A stretch of DNA of 64,000 nt. Origin: Ligula intestinalis. Taxonomy: Eukaryota; Platyhelminthes; Cestoda; Diphyllobothriidea; Diphyllobothriidae. The position numbers were made by a program, and so were the translations under genes. How positions within the stretch are numbered: position 1 is the first letter of the stretch; the number at the start of each line of letters is the position of its first letter. This document shows, in pieces, positions 45,150 through 58,224 of the stretch. Location of the stretch: positions 5,962,670-6,026,669 of the forward strand of contig JAYGXS010000004.1 in NCBI GenBank assembly GCA_036362985.1, written 5' to 3'. The notes below the pieces were generated by a model, which saw only the letters and a program-made list of their open reading frames with translations, searched no databases and was not told where the DNA came from.

Positions 45150-47590
45150 TGACTGTTTTGAAACAAATGCTATAGTTAGAAATGATAGTGATCAACAAAA
45201 CAGAAGCGACTGAAAAGGCGTTGATTCGATTGCTGAGAAAATAACTTCCAGGAACTCATTTGTTCGCTTGTACTTGCAAAACGCGAATACACGAGCATCA
45301 ATTACTGCCTAGGATTTTACTCGTAGGAGTTGTGTTTACGATTTAAAGTTTTTTCAGCCTGACACTTAAATTGTTCATTTCAGTTGTACGTAGACTCTTT
45401 AGGACGAAAAATTCATAACTTCTAAAATGTATTTGTTAAAGTTTATGCTCTTCAAAGCGTGATAAACGCATGCGCTGTACAAAACGCTCCGGTTTATTAA
45501 AAATTACCTCATATTTTTAAATTATATAGTGATTATTATTGAGGCTTTCATTAAATAAACAGATGTGGTCAGATAGTTCATAGTCCTTGCGTTGAAATCT
45601 TGAAGAAATATTTTTTTTTCGAAAATGTGAGTTCCAAACCCGCAAATAGAAAATACGTTAGAGCAACGATCAACACCAAAACCAGCGCTTCCCCAATTTG
45701 TGGGCATTCCATCGTTTGGCCCGACTAAAAAAAGATACACGACATCCCCGATTTTACAAAGGTAATGAAATAGGAAATGGTAAGAATTTCATTTTAAAGT
45801 CGGAAGAACTATGACAACCTACGCTGTTTATGAAACTCTTCTGCCCACTACGTGGCCGCCTAGGTCAAATGTACATTTTGTGATATCACGTTGCACTCCT
45901 GACAAGGATATTGTCCTATTAATCTTATCTCAGCAATAAATAGTTTCCATAAACTCGCCAAATAGCTGCTGCTTATAATTTAAACGTTTTACATACAAAT
46001 ATGTTTTTTAGTTGGCTTGTATTTGCATTGAGATTGAAACTACACAAATTAATTCCATAAGCTGTATACCAGATGGATTTCTTTTGATAAATTCAAGGCT
46101 ACAATTTTGTAACTGCATTATTCATCAGAAAGTACAAAGTGAGCACTAGGAACATTTAAGAAGGAAAATACCGCACATTCAGTACCCTTGCTGTTAGTAT
46201 GGGGAAAAGTATAATATGTCAGTTAAACTTACACGACATGAATGAAAGGTAAGCAGAAACATTGCAGCCGATGCTTGCGTTGTTGCAAGGTGCTAGTTCG
46301 TGTTTTTTTGGCCTCAGTTCTCCGCAAATATTACCGTTGGGGTTTTTAAAAATGAAAAACAAGAGGTACGTCCTTTAGTGAGTAAACGTGGAGCAGATAG
46401 TTAGGTTTTTGAAAGATGTGCTTTTAGGGTCAAACTCTGACATTTTAGTGAACATTATTTTGTCAAAAATAACCAGATATTTTGGTTAATTAATGTAAAA
46501 TGGATCTTTCAATTACTTAATATCTGCTTTGCATGCATTCTTTATACAATTTGATGCTTAGCTCAAAACCTCTATAGCCTGTTGTTGATTCTTGGAGTGA
46601 GCAGTGAGAAGGCACGCCTGCTTACGTTAACTACGTCCGAAAGGGTGATTCTAGTCACAGATGAATTTTTCATCAATGCTATTGTGTCGATAATATACTA
46701 GCCAATGAGCAGCTAAACACACAAGTGAGCCACAAGACAAAATCGCATGCTTGGCCTTTTCTCATCTTACAAATAATCTGTGAAGAACTTTCGAAAAAAT
46801 CCTAATACTTTTGTCGAAAACTTTAAATATTTTAAAGCCTCATTTTTTGTGGATTAAACGTGGTCCTCTTTGGTCAGAAGTCTTGTGAATATGTTAAAAG
46901 AACACAATATCCATCTTCAAACATCCTGGTATTAGCTATTTCTGTTAAGCAGGGTAACTTTTAATGTTTTTTTCTGCAAAATAATCTGGTTTTAAAGATA
47001 TGCTTCTTTTTGGTAAAAAGCTGCGCCTAGGCTGACTACCATCAGATTTTGTTTCATTATTTTAATATGCATTAAAGGATCCCTATCTTATTACTCAAAT
47101 AATATGATGTGTTGAGGGATAGTGATCTTACTTTGGCCAAGGCATTACTTTTTCCTTACGTTTCGCCTATTCGTTCACCGTTTTTAGTGGGCATCAACAC
47201 ACACGTTTAAATCAACAATAATTATGGGATAGATTGATCTTTCGTGTTCATTGGGGTTTTAAACCACGCAAACAACACAACATGTACCACTTACGCTCCG
47301 CCAGTGGGAAATTCTTGCACAGTCCGCAGGCAAATGAGAGTGGGCGTTTATATCCATCGCTTTTTTCGCTAATTATTAGCCGAATTTTTAAGTGCTTTCA
47401 CACCGTTATCGTGAACGACAGTTAGATGAAGCGACTGCGCTTGTCCGTGATTTGGAGCGTGTGACTTTTCAGTTGTGCGTTCTTCTCTTAAGGGTATTTC
47501 TTGATATATCCTCTCCGCCCTCCGCAATAACCAGGCTTGTATTTTTGGAAAAAAAAGCAAAAAAACCGCTATCGTAAATGCCTAACTTTT
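45150..47590. other. unassigned AT-rich DNA
   Basis: No gene. A degraded PLE-like hammerhead half (GGCGAAACGTAAGG on the minus strand) lies at about 47157-47170. Confidence 0.35.
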
Positions 47591-47599
47591 TAGAATGGA

Positions 47600-47804
47600 A
47601 TTGAAAAGTTTGCGATGAAAGAGTAGACCGAACGTTTCAAGCGATAGTAAAAAGGTCGTGGAAAGATGATTGAACAAAAACGTCCCCTCTACTCTTGTAT
47701 AACTAGGGAGAACGGGGGGGTGGAAGAGGAGAGAAGAGACTTGGGGAAAATGCCGGTAGCTAGATGGCCGCTGGCCGTGCTTAGCTTGGGGCTTGCAGCA
47801 GGTT
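47600..47804 (-). mobile_element. probable PLE 3' region (subfamily 1)
   Basis: Follows the subfamily 1 GIY-YIG remnant on the minus strand. It includes CTTGAAACGTTCGG near 47627-47640, resembling the hammerhead 3' half, without a recognisable first half. Confidence 0.4.
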
Positions 47805-47969
47805 CTACTGCGCGCACAAAATTGGCTTCCTCAATCGGATAGCAACTGCTTTTGCTGTTGCCAACAGTCGGTGGCCCAGTGACTTAGGGTAGCTTGGTGG
47901 GACCTTGTAGATCACCCTGAAGGCTTCCTTGGGGTCCACCTGATGTCCGGAATCCACCACGTGTGCGCA
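47805..47969 (-). pseudogene. PLE GIY-YIG remnant (subfamily 1)
   Basis: Fifty-five codons on the minus strand: C-A-H-V-V-D-S-G-H-Q-V-D-P-K-E-A-F-R-V-I-Y-K, then L-L-A-T-A-K-A-V-A-I-R-L-R-K-P, ending C-A-Q and TAG. This aligns with residues 52-100 or so of the frame at 25026-25535 and with 642-953. The GIY-YIG motif itself is missing because the copy is truncated above 47970. Confidence 0.75.
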
Positions 47970-48928
47970 TTGTTATTGTGTTATTGTGCTATTGTGCAAG
48001 CAGGGAAGATCGTTGTATGTCAATCACAGAATATGCCAAAGCCAGGCATGAATAAACGTCGAAGTTATGTTCCCCGTTGTCATTGCCCTACTGACCATCT
48101 GTTCATTGAACTGACATCTACTTCAGTGTTCAGTGCAAAAAAATCATTTTTATCCAACCCCAACTGTTTCAACTAGCATTATTTACTTTGGCTGATCAGG
48201 TTTGAACAGGTTAATGTTGTAAAAACTTTTGTGTGAACTGAGGTCCTTGCCTGCTTGAAGAAGGGCAATTATCCAAGCAGCATAAAATCAGCAAAATCCA
48301 AAGAACAGAATTATTTCCTTTCCATTCTTAGTGGAAAAAAGACGGTACGAAAATACATTTAGCTGACCACTTTAAACGATATGGAAGGAAAAGAAGAAGC
48401 TTTAGCCTTTAAGTCCGCGCCGAACATTCATCTATAAACCAAGTAAGCCGACGGAGGGCCTGCACACGCACTTACTTATTTGTATGTTTTCATTAAATTG
48501 ATAGTTTTAAACTGCTTAAATGAAAAATCACCTAAAAATGATTGATTAAATGTTCATACAGCGACAGGACAATTTTTTGCATTCACTGATTAGACTACAA
48601 AAGTAGCCAACTTGGCAACTCTAAGAAATTCGGATTTATATTTGGCCGATATGATGGGCTTACAGGAACATATTAAATAAGATGTTGAAGCATTGAAGAG
48701 CTGGGCTGGCTCTTCAATTTAAAGATTTCAATGCACTGAATCGAACCAAAAAGGAGTAAGCCGCCAAAACTCTGACAACGTCTACCACGTATTAAGAGTT
48801 CGTCAGATGCAAAAAAACGGGTCGATGCAGAGAAGGTTTGTCCATCAGCCGACAGCTTCCATGCCTTCATGGAACTTGCAATTAAAGTTGGACTGTAGGT
48901 AGGTGAGCAGTCTGGTGTCGTTTAAAAA

Positions 48929-49222
48929 ATGCCATGTTTCGACTCTGCTGGTCTTTATGCAGAGCAGACTGGTCGATTACTTAGTTCACGAGAAACGAAG
49001 ATCAAGCGGGCAGTCCCAACGCGCGACCCAATAACCTAGGCCGCTACACATATCCTTAACGAAGACCGAGAATTCAGCTTCACGGGTACGTGGATAATGT
49101 CACGAGCCAGTAAAAAAACAGGGCGAGAAAGGCTAGAGGTCCACTTATCAGACTCCAAATACATCAAAAAATCCATTGATATACAACTTCGTTTTTCATA
49201 CTGTCCATTTGCGTGGCCATAA
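48929..49222 (+). pseudogene. PLE GIY-YIG remnant (subfamily 2)
   Basis: The frame reads P-C-F-D-S-A-G-L-Y-A-E-Q-T-G-R-L-L-S-S-R, a GIY-YIG second half with the conserved Arg, then one stop, A-A-T-H-I-L-N-E-D-R-E-F-S-F-T-G-T, I-M-S-R-A, K-T-G-R-E-R-L-E, and a final block at S-I-D-I-Q-L. The block order equals that of the copies at 44.8 and 60.3 kb. Weaker similarity in the same frame may continue to about 49370. No RT precedes it. Minus-strand frames in this interval are shadows. Confidence 0.75.
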
Positions 49223-50257
49223 AGCATGGTTCAGTTTCTGTCCAAGGACGCATGCCGAGAGACCAAGCTGGACTGCACCGATCGCAAATGGTACCCCGTC
49301 TCCCACCTCCCACTTACACATCCGAAGACTCAACTTACAACAAGCGTGATCGTGCGTATATCTTCTTTGTAGAAACGGGAGTGTGTGCCGTGCGTCATTT
49401 GCCATCCTCGTTTGATGTATCGATCTATTTTCACCGTGTATACACTTCGTAGGCCTTTTTAGGACACACTTAAGCTGCATTTGTTTAAAGTCACCAACTA
49501 GATTGGGGGTAGCCGTTGGGAAGTGGTTGTTCCTCCATTGGGTGGGTTTGTTTAAGACGCTCTTGAGATATGTGTGATCATCTTGTACTGATCAAACAAC
49601 TGCGTTTAAACTTCCACTTCCCTTCGTAGTTAAATTTTCCGTCAAAAATCATCCGAAGGGCAGATGCAGCAACACAGCCAAAGCTTTGAAACTAGATGTC
49701 AATCAAGCTCTATTACATGCCAGCATTTCAATGAATCTGTATTCAGTAGCACGTCGAATAACCAAAACAAAATGCTTAGCGCCGAATGAGTTACACTTTG
49801 GAATCAGTGGATTCGTTACTACTCAAGGCTATTCAACCGTCATGTCTGCCTTGGTGTACAACACTCACAAGTGATTATGACGATAACTTACTCTGTAACA
49901 AGACAGCGCCACGTCAAAATATTGCGTTATCGAATTGCAAGAAAAATGGTTTATAAGCATATTATAAAGGTAAAGCGTGCCTTCACATGCTTAAACCCAA
50001 ACGGGACTTTCGTGCATGCTCCATGTATCGATTCAAAGATGCGTATGGATTTTTCATGGACACAGTCCTCCAGCTCTGGCTTTCGTAACCCACCAGTAGC
50101 CGCACTTTTGCTAGTGATATAGACAGAAGAACACTATGAACAAAAAGTGGGGGACTGGAATGGCCATTTCTACCTCCAGGGCAGAACGGGGTAAGTGAAT
50201 TCTGTAAGCGGTCGACGGTCATCCGTCCAACAGTGCTTATATGTCCGATTGAAATTG

Positions 50258-50345
50258 TAAAGGAAATACCCCGTGGCTAAGCGGTACAAAATGTGGATGT
50301 TTAGTCCACAGGTCGCAAGATCGAGCTTCGGATGGTGCACCATCT
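50258..50345 (+). repeat. tRNA-derived SINE head
   Basis: CCCCGTGGCTAAGCGGTACA is box A-like, followed by an anticodon arm-like palindrome (TGGATGTTTAGTCCA) and CGCAAGATCGAGCTTCGG as a box B-like segment. The spacing fits a tRNA. No acceptor stem closes it, so it is a SINE head or tRNA relic. Confidence 0.5.
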
Positions 50346-50699
50346 ATGTTCAATTTTATTCAGGTTAGTTGCCGAGTTTAGTTTTTGAAAGGCATGTGCT
50401 GATATTGAAAATATAAAAAATGACATTTAATACATGCATGTGTGCCACATATGCATAGATAGTTAAAACGAAATAAACTCGCACAATATATTAGGATGAA
50501 GCAACAAAATTGTGCAGTTACGTTCAGAGTAATACCACAGATCCTTGACGATGCTGAAATTCAGGAGACAGTGAGATGGAAGAAGATCAGGAATAGACAA
50601 GAACCTGCGGAAAATATTGAAGTTTTGGTGATATTTGCTGGTCGGTAGGATGAAAAAATGTCGCTCATTGGATAGTAACGTACGCGTGAGGTAGAACCG

Positions 50700-50768
50700 T
50701 ATTGGTGATTGGAACGTGCGACGTTTCAACGTGGTCCTTGTCGCAGGAAAAGAGCGTATATTTTCTTG
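50700..50768 (-). other. degenerate PLE hammerhead motif
   Basis: The minus strand reads TCCTGCGACAAGGACCACGT followed by TGAAACGTCGCACG: a CUGANGA-like half with one insertion or change, a short stem (GG/CC), and GAAACGUC. No PLE coding sequence is adjacent. Confidence 0.4.
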
Positions 50769-50879
50769 GGCTTTATTTTGCCAGGTTATGACCGTATGAA
50801 TAGCTATAGGAGCAACCACTAGGTAAGCGATGCAAGAATTTCTATCTTGCACATTATCAGAACTTTTAGTATTTAAACA

Positions 50880-53610
50880 AAGTGGTGACTTCAGAGGTCA
50901 TACTCATCACCAAAAATGCTGGAGTTAAGCCCATGATAATATCTAAGGAATATCAGAGACCTTGGAAAGAAGGCGAAAATGGAAGAACTATCCATGATCG
51001 CTAGCAGTGCTTTGTGGGTTATAACCCCAAATGTCACATAAGAATGCCTTAAACTGATAAGATATCCAATACAATTTACTGAAGGTTGACAAATTAAGCT
51101 AATCTTATGCTTTCTCCGGGGAGAATATCGACAGAAATGCGGGGAGGTACATCAATCCTACATGATTAACATTTGCACACGTGCCTTTGAGGCCAACTGA
51201 TCTAATTTGACAATTAAAGGTTAAACAATGAGAACAAATTTGGTCATGTGACGTTTTCTGTTACCTACAATGAAAATATAACCCAAAACGACGGTTTTCC
51301 AAAAATATTTTTTTCATAAAGAAGACGACATCTCAGTCGCAATAATACATGGGACGCAATTTTTTAAATGTCTGGACAACTAATTAGACTGGTTAGACAG
51401 ACGTTTAAAGATACAATAGTTTTAAAACGGTACATATATGACGCATGTAGGTCAGATGCTATACCATACAATTCTGTCGTATCATCACGCTCAATAAAGC
51501 CATAATCTAGTTGGTTAGTTGGTTATTTTAACTAAACTATCAAGATACTTGGAACCCAATAAACCCTATGTAGGCGGTGCTATCTATTAGGATAACCATT
51601 GTTGACATGAACAGGTGGTGAATGACTCTTTTTGGCGCCAACGAACTTTTGCTTAAATTTTAAATACAATCATTCAAACAATAGTTACTATTTTGTTATC
51701 GGAAAGGAGGTTCAAATAGGATTCCACAGTTCCCACGCATCTACTTCTGAAAAATGATTTAAAACTCAATTCGGAATACGATTGCAAATGCCAAGCAGCA
51801 CGTTGAAAAACATCTACTTATTATTATTTTCGAAAAAAAACTTTAAAGTAACTGCGAAAATCCCACTGATTGCTGGATGAAAACGCGATTACCTACAAGT
51901 GGCCATTTATGCAAACAATACTTCAAAAATAATGTAAACGCTTTGCTTGTTGCCTTTATTATTTTGCGTTGGTCCAGGCGACCTTATTTGGTAGTATGCG
52001 AGTTCATGTGTCCTACTGGAATCAGAAGTATCACCAGACGGCAAAATTTTTTTCAGTTCACAACTTTTTGATCTTATACGCCCGGCTTCTAAAATCTTCT
52101 AATGGACAAGCTAGAAACCTTTGTCTGAACCAAATTTTGCTTTCTTTTCATTTCTACCAGGTAAGATATCACACGTTGGTCAATTGACTTGCATAGATCG
52201 CCAAATAGGCGTAATTTCGAACATTCTACTGAAATTATTCGTTAAAAAGAAGTATATTTCGAACAGTTAAATGCATACAATTAGGTATGCGTCAGGAAAG
52301 CAAATAAAATTTCGCAAGTCAATCCTGTAATCGTTCTGAGCATTAGAGGTGCTAGCAAACATTGTTGTATCCTTAAATGCCGGAAACGGCATCAAATATT
52401 TTTAATCCGACAACTGAACTATCTGCTCAGTGAATATTATCTAAGAATTTGTCCAGTTGGCAGTGATTCTTTGTTAAGTAGACAAATTAGAACAAATCTA
52501 TAAACCTTTTAAATTCGAATTTGAGAACAAGCAATCATATGGCAAACGCGATGCCTTAATACTCACCAGCACCACTTAAAACATCAGATTTAGACGTAAA
52601 GATAATCGCTTGCCTTTGCATTTTCACCTTTACTTTTTAAATTAATCTTCCGAATCCTTTCACCCTGATTGGGGAACAGGCCACTGGAATTCTGTTATGT
52701 ATGCATCACAAGTTTTCTAGATAGCTTTTTATTCCGGGAAATGCAGACGCTGCGCGAGCCTTTCTGGTCACACCCACGGCAACAATATGCACAACACTGC
52801 CAAGACAGTGCACACATCACAAATATCCAGATATTGTTAAACATCAGCGATACAAACTCTCTTACTATGTGCATCGCCCTACCCTTAATACAACTGCACG
52901 CTTCTGATTCGGTTCGGTGCCATGGACAGCTGGTTGTGCGTTCATTGTATAAACACATTTTGTGTATCCGTGGCTGCCGGCCCTCCCTTTTAAGGCTGCT
53001 TTCACTCGCCGTATCTCTATAGTAGGTATGCTAACCCATGAGAAGCTTAGCAACACCTCAAAATAACTCAATTATATTATATTTGCCACAGCACGACTGG
53101 CAACAAATTAAATGTTTTTTAGGTGTGGATTTTAGTAAAACTTTTTTAAGCCTTAATACTCAGATTAATTCTCCAAAACTTGTTGTTCCGAACTTCTGTT
53201 TCAATTTATTTCCAGGGTTTTCATACCATAAACCAATCTTTTTTAGAAAAACTTGTCCATTGTGCGCATACCTGTACATGTATAACCTGCATTGATGGGC
53301 TGCCTATATTTATCAAATGATAATCGGTATCCCACACACAGTCATGTTGTCACTGAGTGCAGATAGCTGAAGAGGAACACTGCAGCTGACAGAACCTTAA
53401 CTTACGATAACTCTTGACAGATTCGTATTCAAGTTACTTGCCTGTGTGTGGCCTTCGGCTACCTGCATTGTTGGCCGCGTTCAACGTGTGCACCAGACTT
53501 TCCATAATAGTCAAATAGTTAGTTAGTTTTAGAAACGAAAAGTGTTAATTGTTCGAATATAAGATTTAATTTGGCTTTTCAAATAGTAATAATAATTAAA
53601 TGTAATTTTA
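50880..53610. other. unassigned AT-rich DNA
   Basis: No gene or repeat family recognised. The frame 52669-53022 has no motif. Confidence 0.4.
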
Positions 53611-53622
53611 AGAATGTTTTAA

Positions 53623-54546
53623 TGCGCAAAATGTCTTAGTACAACCTCTGCATGTGGCCCTCCTGGCTGGGTTGTCTCATGGCTAAGGGACTATTTTTCT
53701 TCCCGCACCCAATTCGTTCAGACCGGGAAGCGAAAATCCACGGTCCTTCCCAACAATTGTGGAGTTCTGCAGGGGTCTATATTATCCCCTTATCTTTTTT
53801 CCCTCCATACTAATGACCTTCGATCTCCAAACGCATGGTTGTTTGCCAAATACGCTGACGATATGGTTGTCGGCCATCCTCTCAAATGCCAGACCCATCT
53901 CCAAACACTGAAGGATGGACTGGACCATGTCACAGCATGGTCGTCAGAAAATGGCCTTTTACTTAATGAGCGGAAGTCAGTCCAATGCATTTTTCGGCTG
54001 CGACCCCCTACCAGCCCTGAAACCATTGACTTTCTGCCCAACAATGTATCCTCCTTCCGATACCTTGGTTTAACACTTGCTTCCAACCTCTCATTTACTC
54101 TTCATATTGAAGACCCTTTTATAAAAATCCGCAAACTTTTGTATTATGTCCACCGCTTGCGTTCATATCGCACCCCACAAGCTCTCATCTGGCGTTTTGT
54201 AGATGCCTGTATCTTCCCTCTTATTCTTTTTTGCTCTCCAGTTACTTTTCCAGCACTACTCAAGAAAGACTTGCTTATTATTAAACGTTTCCTCCGCATG
54301 CTCTCTTCGGCTGCCGGTTATTCCTATGTTTTTTTAGCTGACCTCATCATACAGCGACATTTTAAATCGGTCAAGAATTTCGTGGACCGTATTCTAAGTG
54401 AGGTCGCTCACCCTCTCCACTCTGAATTAATGGCTGCGCAATCTTCTCGTACCATGCGCCGAAGCTTCCGTCATGTGACCTGCCGTACATCGGCCTACCA
54501 GTACTCGGTACTCCCATACTTAGCACGATTCCTCACGTGTGAATAA
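53623..54546 (+). CDS. LINE reverse transcriptase C-terminal part (CR1/RTE-like)
   Basis: An uninterrupted frame of about 307 codons, longer than its first Met because the start is missing. It reads P-P-G-W-V-V-S-W-L-R-D-Y-F, R-K-S-T-V-L-P-N-N-C-G-V-L-Q-G-S-I-L-S-P (RT motif with the Q-G-S-x-L-S-P signature), F-A-K-Y-A-D-D-M (catalytic box at 53839-53862), S-S-E-N-G-L-L-L-N, K-S-V, F-R-Y-L-G-L-T-L, then a thumb-like helical part and a final S-V-L-P-Y-L-A-R-F-L near the stop. The order matches ORF2 of CR1/RTE/Jockey-type non-LTR retrotransposons. The endonuclease and N-terminal RT are missing (5' truncation at about 53620), which is normal for LINE copies. The lack of stops suggests it is recent. 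Confidence 0.85.
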   Translation, partial: CAKCLSTTSACGPPGWVVSWLRDYFSSRTQFVQTGKRKSTVLPNNCGVLQGSILSPYLFSLHTNDLRSPNAWLFAKYADDMVVGHPLKCQTHLQTLKDGLDHVTAWSSENGLLLNERKSVQCIFRLRPPTSPETIDFLPNNVSSFRYLGLTLASNLSFTLHIEDPFIKIRKLLYYVHRLRSYRTPQALIWRFVDACIFPLILFCSPVTFPALLKKDLLIIKRFLRMLSSAAGYSYVFLADLIIQRHFKSVKNFVDRILSEVAHPLHSELMAAQSSRTMRRSFRHVTCRTSAYQYSVLPYLARFLTCE

Positions 54547-54776
54547 ATGGAAATTGAGAAGCTGAAGGCAGACCTGTCTCCATAACAGATGTGGTAACCG
54601 TGTCGACTTCTTACTTTGAGCATTTTGTTATCTTTGACCGTTTACTCTTGAGCTTTTTGGACCCCATAATTGATCTTATTTTTACTCTCCGTGAATAAAG
54701 CCACTTTTTTGCTGAAAATTTTTGATATTATCATCAAAATATAGTTCTCTATCTATCTATATCTATCTATCTATCA
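54547..54776 (+). mobile_element. LINE 3' UTR and (ATCT)n tail
   Basis: Follows the LINE stop codon; it contains GTGAATAAAGCC and ends in a run of ATCT units at about 54745-54774. Short microsatellite tails instead of poly(A) are typical of several LINE clades, so this marks the 3' end of the insertion. Confidence 0.65.
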
Positions 54777-54779
54777 GCA

Positions 54780-56090
54780 GTCTAATTTTTATTTAAATGT
54801 ATAGAGGAATGGGGAGGACTCCTTTAAGTGCCCTCACTGAAATTGTGCTTTCTGCTGCTTGCATGTCACCTAATGCAAGAAGCACCTGATAACATCATGC
54901 AACAGGGTGCTTTTTAAGTTCCCCAACGGCATTTAGTCTATGCTTTTTTCACAATTTTAATATTTAAAACAATATGGGGAACAAAAAAACCTTTTATGGT
55001 TTTTATTAAGATGAAAAGCATTCCCGATCACCTGACATCATTTTGTACTCTGAGTACGTACGCTGCGTACATTTGAAAACGTCTTATATCATATTAAGGT
55101 ACAAAAATACCAACTAAACGTATCACCGTAAACGTTTTTAGCCAAAATTATGGACACGTGAAGGGTGACGGTAGTTCCAATAGGATTGAAAGGTGTTCAA
55201 ATCTCCACTAGATATCTTGAAGAAGTTTTTAAGTTATATTTCCACTTTTTTGTGATTGTAGAGTGTGAACCAGAAAATATACTTTAAAGAACCAAAAGTG
55301 GTCATTCTGTCCGCAATTTATAAAAGCCGTAGAAAACGTGCGTAATAGTACACCTCATCAAATTCTTTACATGGTGTTTTAATTGCCAGCCGTTGCGGCT
55401 ATTGTCAAACTTTGAAATAAGAAGATATCAAATCCTGGCCTTGGTTATCCTATTTTGGGCACCAAATATGTCATCGACAAATATGGTTTATTGAGCAACT
55501 CCGTAGGGTAAGCTTAGTTTGGTAGTAGGTAAAGTTGGAAGTACTGCAAAAACGATTTCCTGCTGAAGACATTTTAATGAACTGCCTTTATTCTGGAAAT
55601 TGAGGTGAAGACGTCAGGTGCAACTGACATCCCACATGCTATCAGGCCACCTCAACGGGGAATAGTGAACACTAAAAATAAGAGTATTTATTTGTAATGA
55701 GAACCCAACCATCCTTTGACGTAGAACATATATTATAAAAGCTAATATTCAGAAGGTCAGTGTGGACCACCACAGTTGTTTCAAGCCAAGGTTACTTCTC
55801 TAAGACATAGGTCTTTGCGCCCAGGAAGCAAAGGAAAGTTCCATTGAACTTGAGAAGACATTAACATATCACGTTGTCTACAGGCATTCTTCTAAATAAC
55901 ACAAAGTCATTCAAGTTATTGAAGCTCGCTATTCACATACAATATCGGAGTGAGTGCATCCTAAACAGTTTGGAGTAGGATTATCATTCAAGTTTGTTTT
56001 CAGTTTGCACCTCTCTCCCAGTTCTGAATCTTAAAACATCCTGCCCATTAAAGTAATCCCTTTTTGGTAATTAAGTTATACTCTGATGTA
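54780..56090. other. unassigned AT-rich DNA
   Basis: No gene or repeat recognised. Confidence 0.4.
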
Positions 56091-56094
56091 TAGT

Positions 56095-56215
56095 CACTTC
56101 TCATTTTGAAGCCATATTCAGTAGAATTTGTAAACTTCCGTCAATTCTGTTCATATCACACACCCCAAGCCGTATTCTGGCCATTTTTAGATGCTTGCAT
56201 ACCATTAGTTACATT
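56095..56215 (+). pseudogene. small remnant of the same LINE family
   Basis: The frame reads Y-H-T-P-Q-A-V-F-W-P-F-L-D-A-C-I-P-L, matching Y-R-T-P-Q-A-L-I-W-R-F-V-D-A-C-I-F-P in the LINE at 54170-54220. Flanking bases align for about 100 bp. It is a short decayed internal piece in the same orientation. Confidence 0.65.
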
Positions 56216-56219
56216 TGAC

Positions 56220-58220
56220 GAATATAATAATCTCTAAATAAAGCAATTTAAACAGGCAACTTTAAGACCAAATACGCACGTTTGTGCTTTGTTTGAAACG
56301 CTTACTGGTTAAAACTGCTCTTATTCTTTTAAATAGTGCTAGCAAGGCATAACTACGCATTCCTTCACGTTGTCCCGTTTTATGCTTCCCCACTGAAGTA
56401 CATAACAGATTGCTTTAGGAGTGCACCTTAATCCTCCTCAAAATCTAACGAAGGTAATAGTGCACGCTTAATCATTGCCCAATTCACCCTCAAATAACAG
56501 TTTGGTGGATATTGTGCACAGAACTTTAAATTTACCTTATTTAATCTAGTTTAATTTTTAATATTAATTATATGACTCAAAAGAATCTTCTGTTGGAAGA
56601 AAAGGCTTTCGAGATTATGCACTATGCAAAATATAGTTGGATTAATAAATCATTATTTTTCTATTTAGATGCGTCAAAAGGATCTGCAGAAACTAATTCG
56701 TTTTTAAATTGATTAAAACGCCTGTCAAATTTCTTATTCTTCATTTTGACATTGGCTTTAAAAAAGGTTGCATGCATACATAAAGCAAAGGTTTTGTTTT
56801 AGAATTAACCTACGGATATGAAAAAAGCTCAACAACACGAAAATACGTCGAACCTTTGCCGGAATGTATAGAAAAATCTGTAAGTAATTGTTACTAGATA
56901 AGAAAAATTTGATTAAAATAGTTAAGCTAACGATCATTTATTTTGGTATCAAGGAATAAGTAAGCCTACCCATTAGGATAAGATAAAAAATATATGGTTG
57001 TGATTTAAAAATACTTGTTTGAGGGTCCGGAGCTTCCAAATTTTAACAAAAAGTTCATTTTTACCAATGCACTATGGTGTTTTTCATTTCTTTTAAGGAT
57101 CAAATTTTTCTATAATAAATCTATTACTATCGGCAAGTTCATGCATGTAGGCGAGTAGTGATAAAAATGTTTTATAAAATCGGGCATTTTTTCTGCTTTT
57201 GGATTGAGGTGATTTTTTTAAGATCTCAATTCGCATATATATATTCTTAAATGGCATGAAAGTTAACATTTTATGATACCAACCAGTCAAAGGCAATTCC
57301 TTAAGATTTTGTAAGAATTTTTTTATCAACACAATGCATAGATTGTGATCCTCCGGCATTATGTTGTTTGTTTTCAAAATCCATTTTTAAACCAAAATGT
57401 TTATGTGCATCCACTTAGAATCGGATAATATTTATGGTTGTGCCAATATCTTACAGAAAGGTCTTCCTAATGGTGATATTGTGTCGGTACCTACATTATT
57501 CTTAATAATGTTTCATTAATGTTAACGGACAATTGAAAACATTCTGCCTCTCAATTTTTCTAACGTTAACCGACTGCCTGTAGCTCATAACAAGTAACAT
57601 TCAATGGCCCTTCAAGCTCCTGGTTTCAGTGTAGTATTGCAAAAGATAGGAATCATACATACTTTTGACTGTCACAGACTAAAATTTTGATAGTGAGGTA
57701 CATGAAGAACAATGGTTGTTCAAAATATCACAACTCCTATCGCTTCCGGAGCAAGGTGTTTCCGTTTGTTCAAAAAGCTTATTTTAAGAAATGTACTGTG
57801 TAATGGGGCACAAAGATAAAATAAAAGTGCATTAAAACGGATATAGAAGTTCATAAAATACAGAATGAATGAAACACACATCACCAATCGCGTAAACGCC
57901 AACAGCTCGCATGCGGACATGGTGTAGTTCAATGCTGTGGTGTGCGATAACTTTTTGGCATGTAGAACCGATATCATCCACCCCTATTCACTAAATAAAA
58001 TACTGAAACAGTGTCTTTCCTTCAAAAACGTTGCCAATGCTTCATTTTATTAGACCTAACCCTACTGTACTCAGATGTGCAAAGTATTCTCAATCAAAAT
58101 TGTTATTCTGGCAGTTAGAGCAGTTTTTTTCAGAGTAAACATGTCTAAGGTTTTAGTTGTCACTATGCAGGTTATCCCAGAAAAATGTAAACACATTATT
58201 AATTGTTAACTAAGTGTTAA
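56220..58220. other. unassigned AT-rich DNA
   Basis: No gene; the minus-strand frames at 57093-57377 and 57720-57977 show no motif. Confidence 0.4.
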
Positions 58221-58224
58221 GTAT

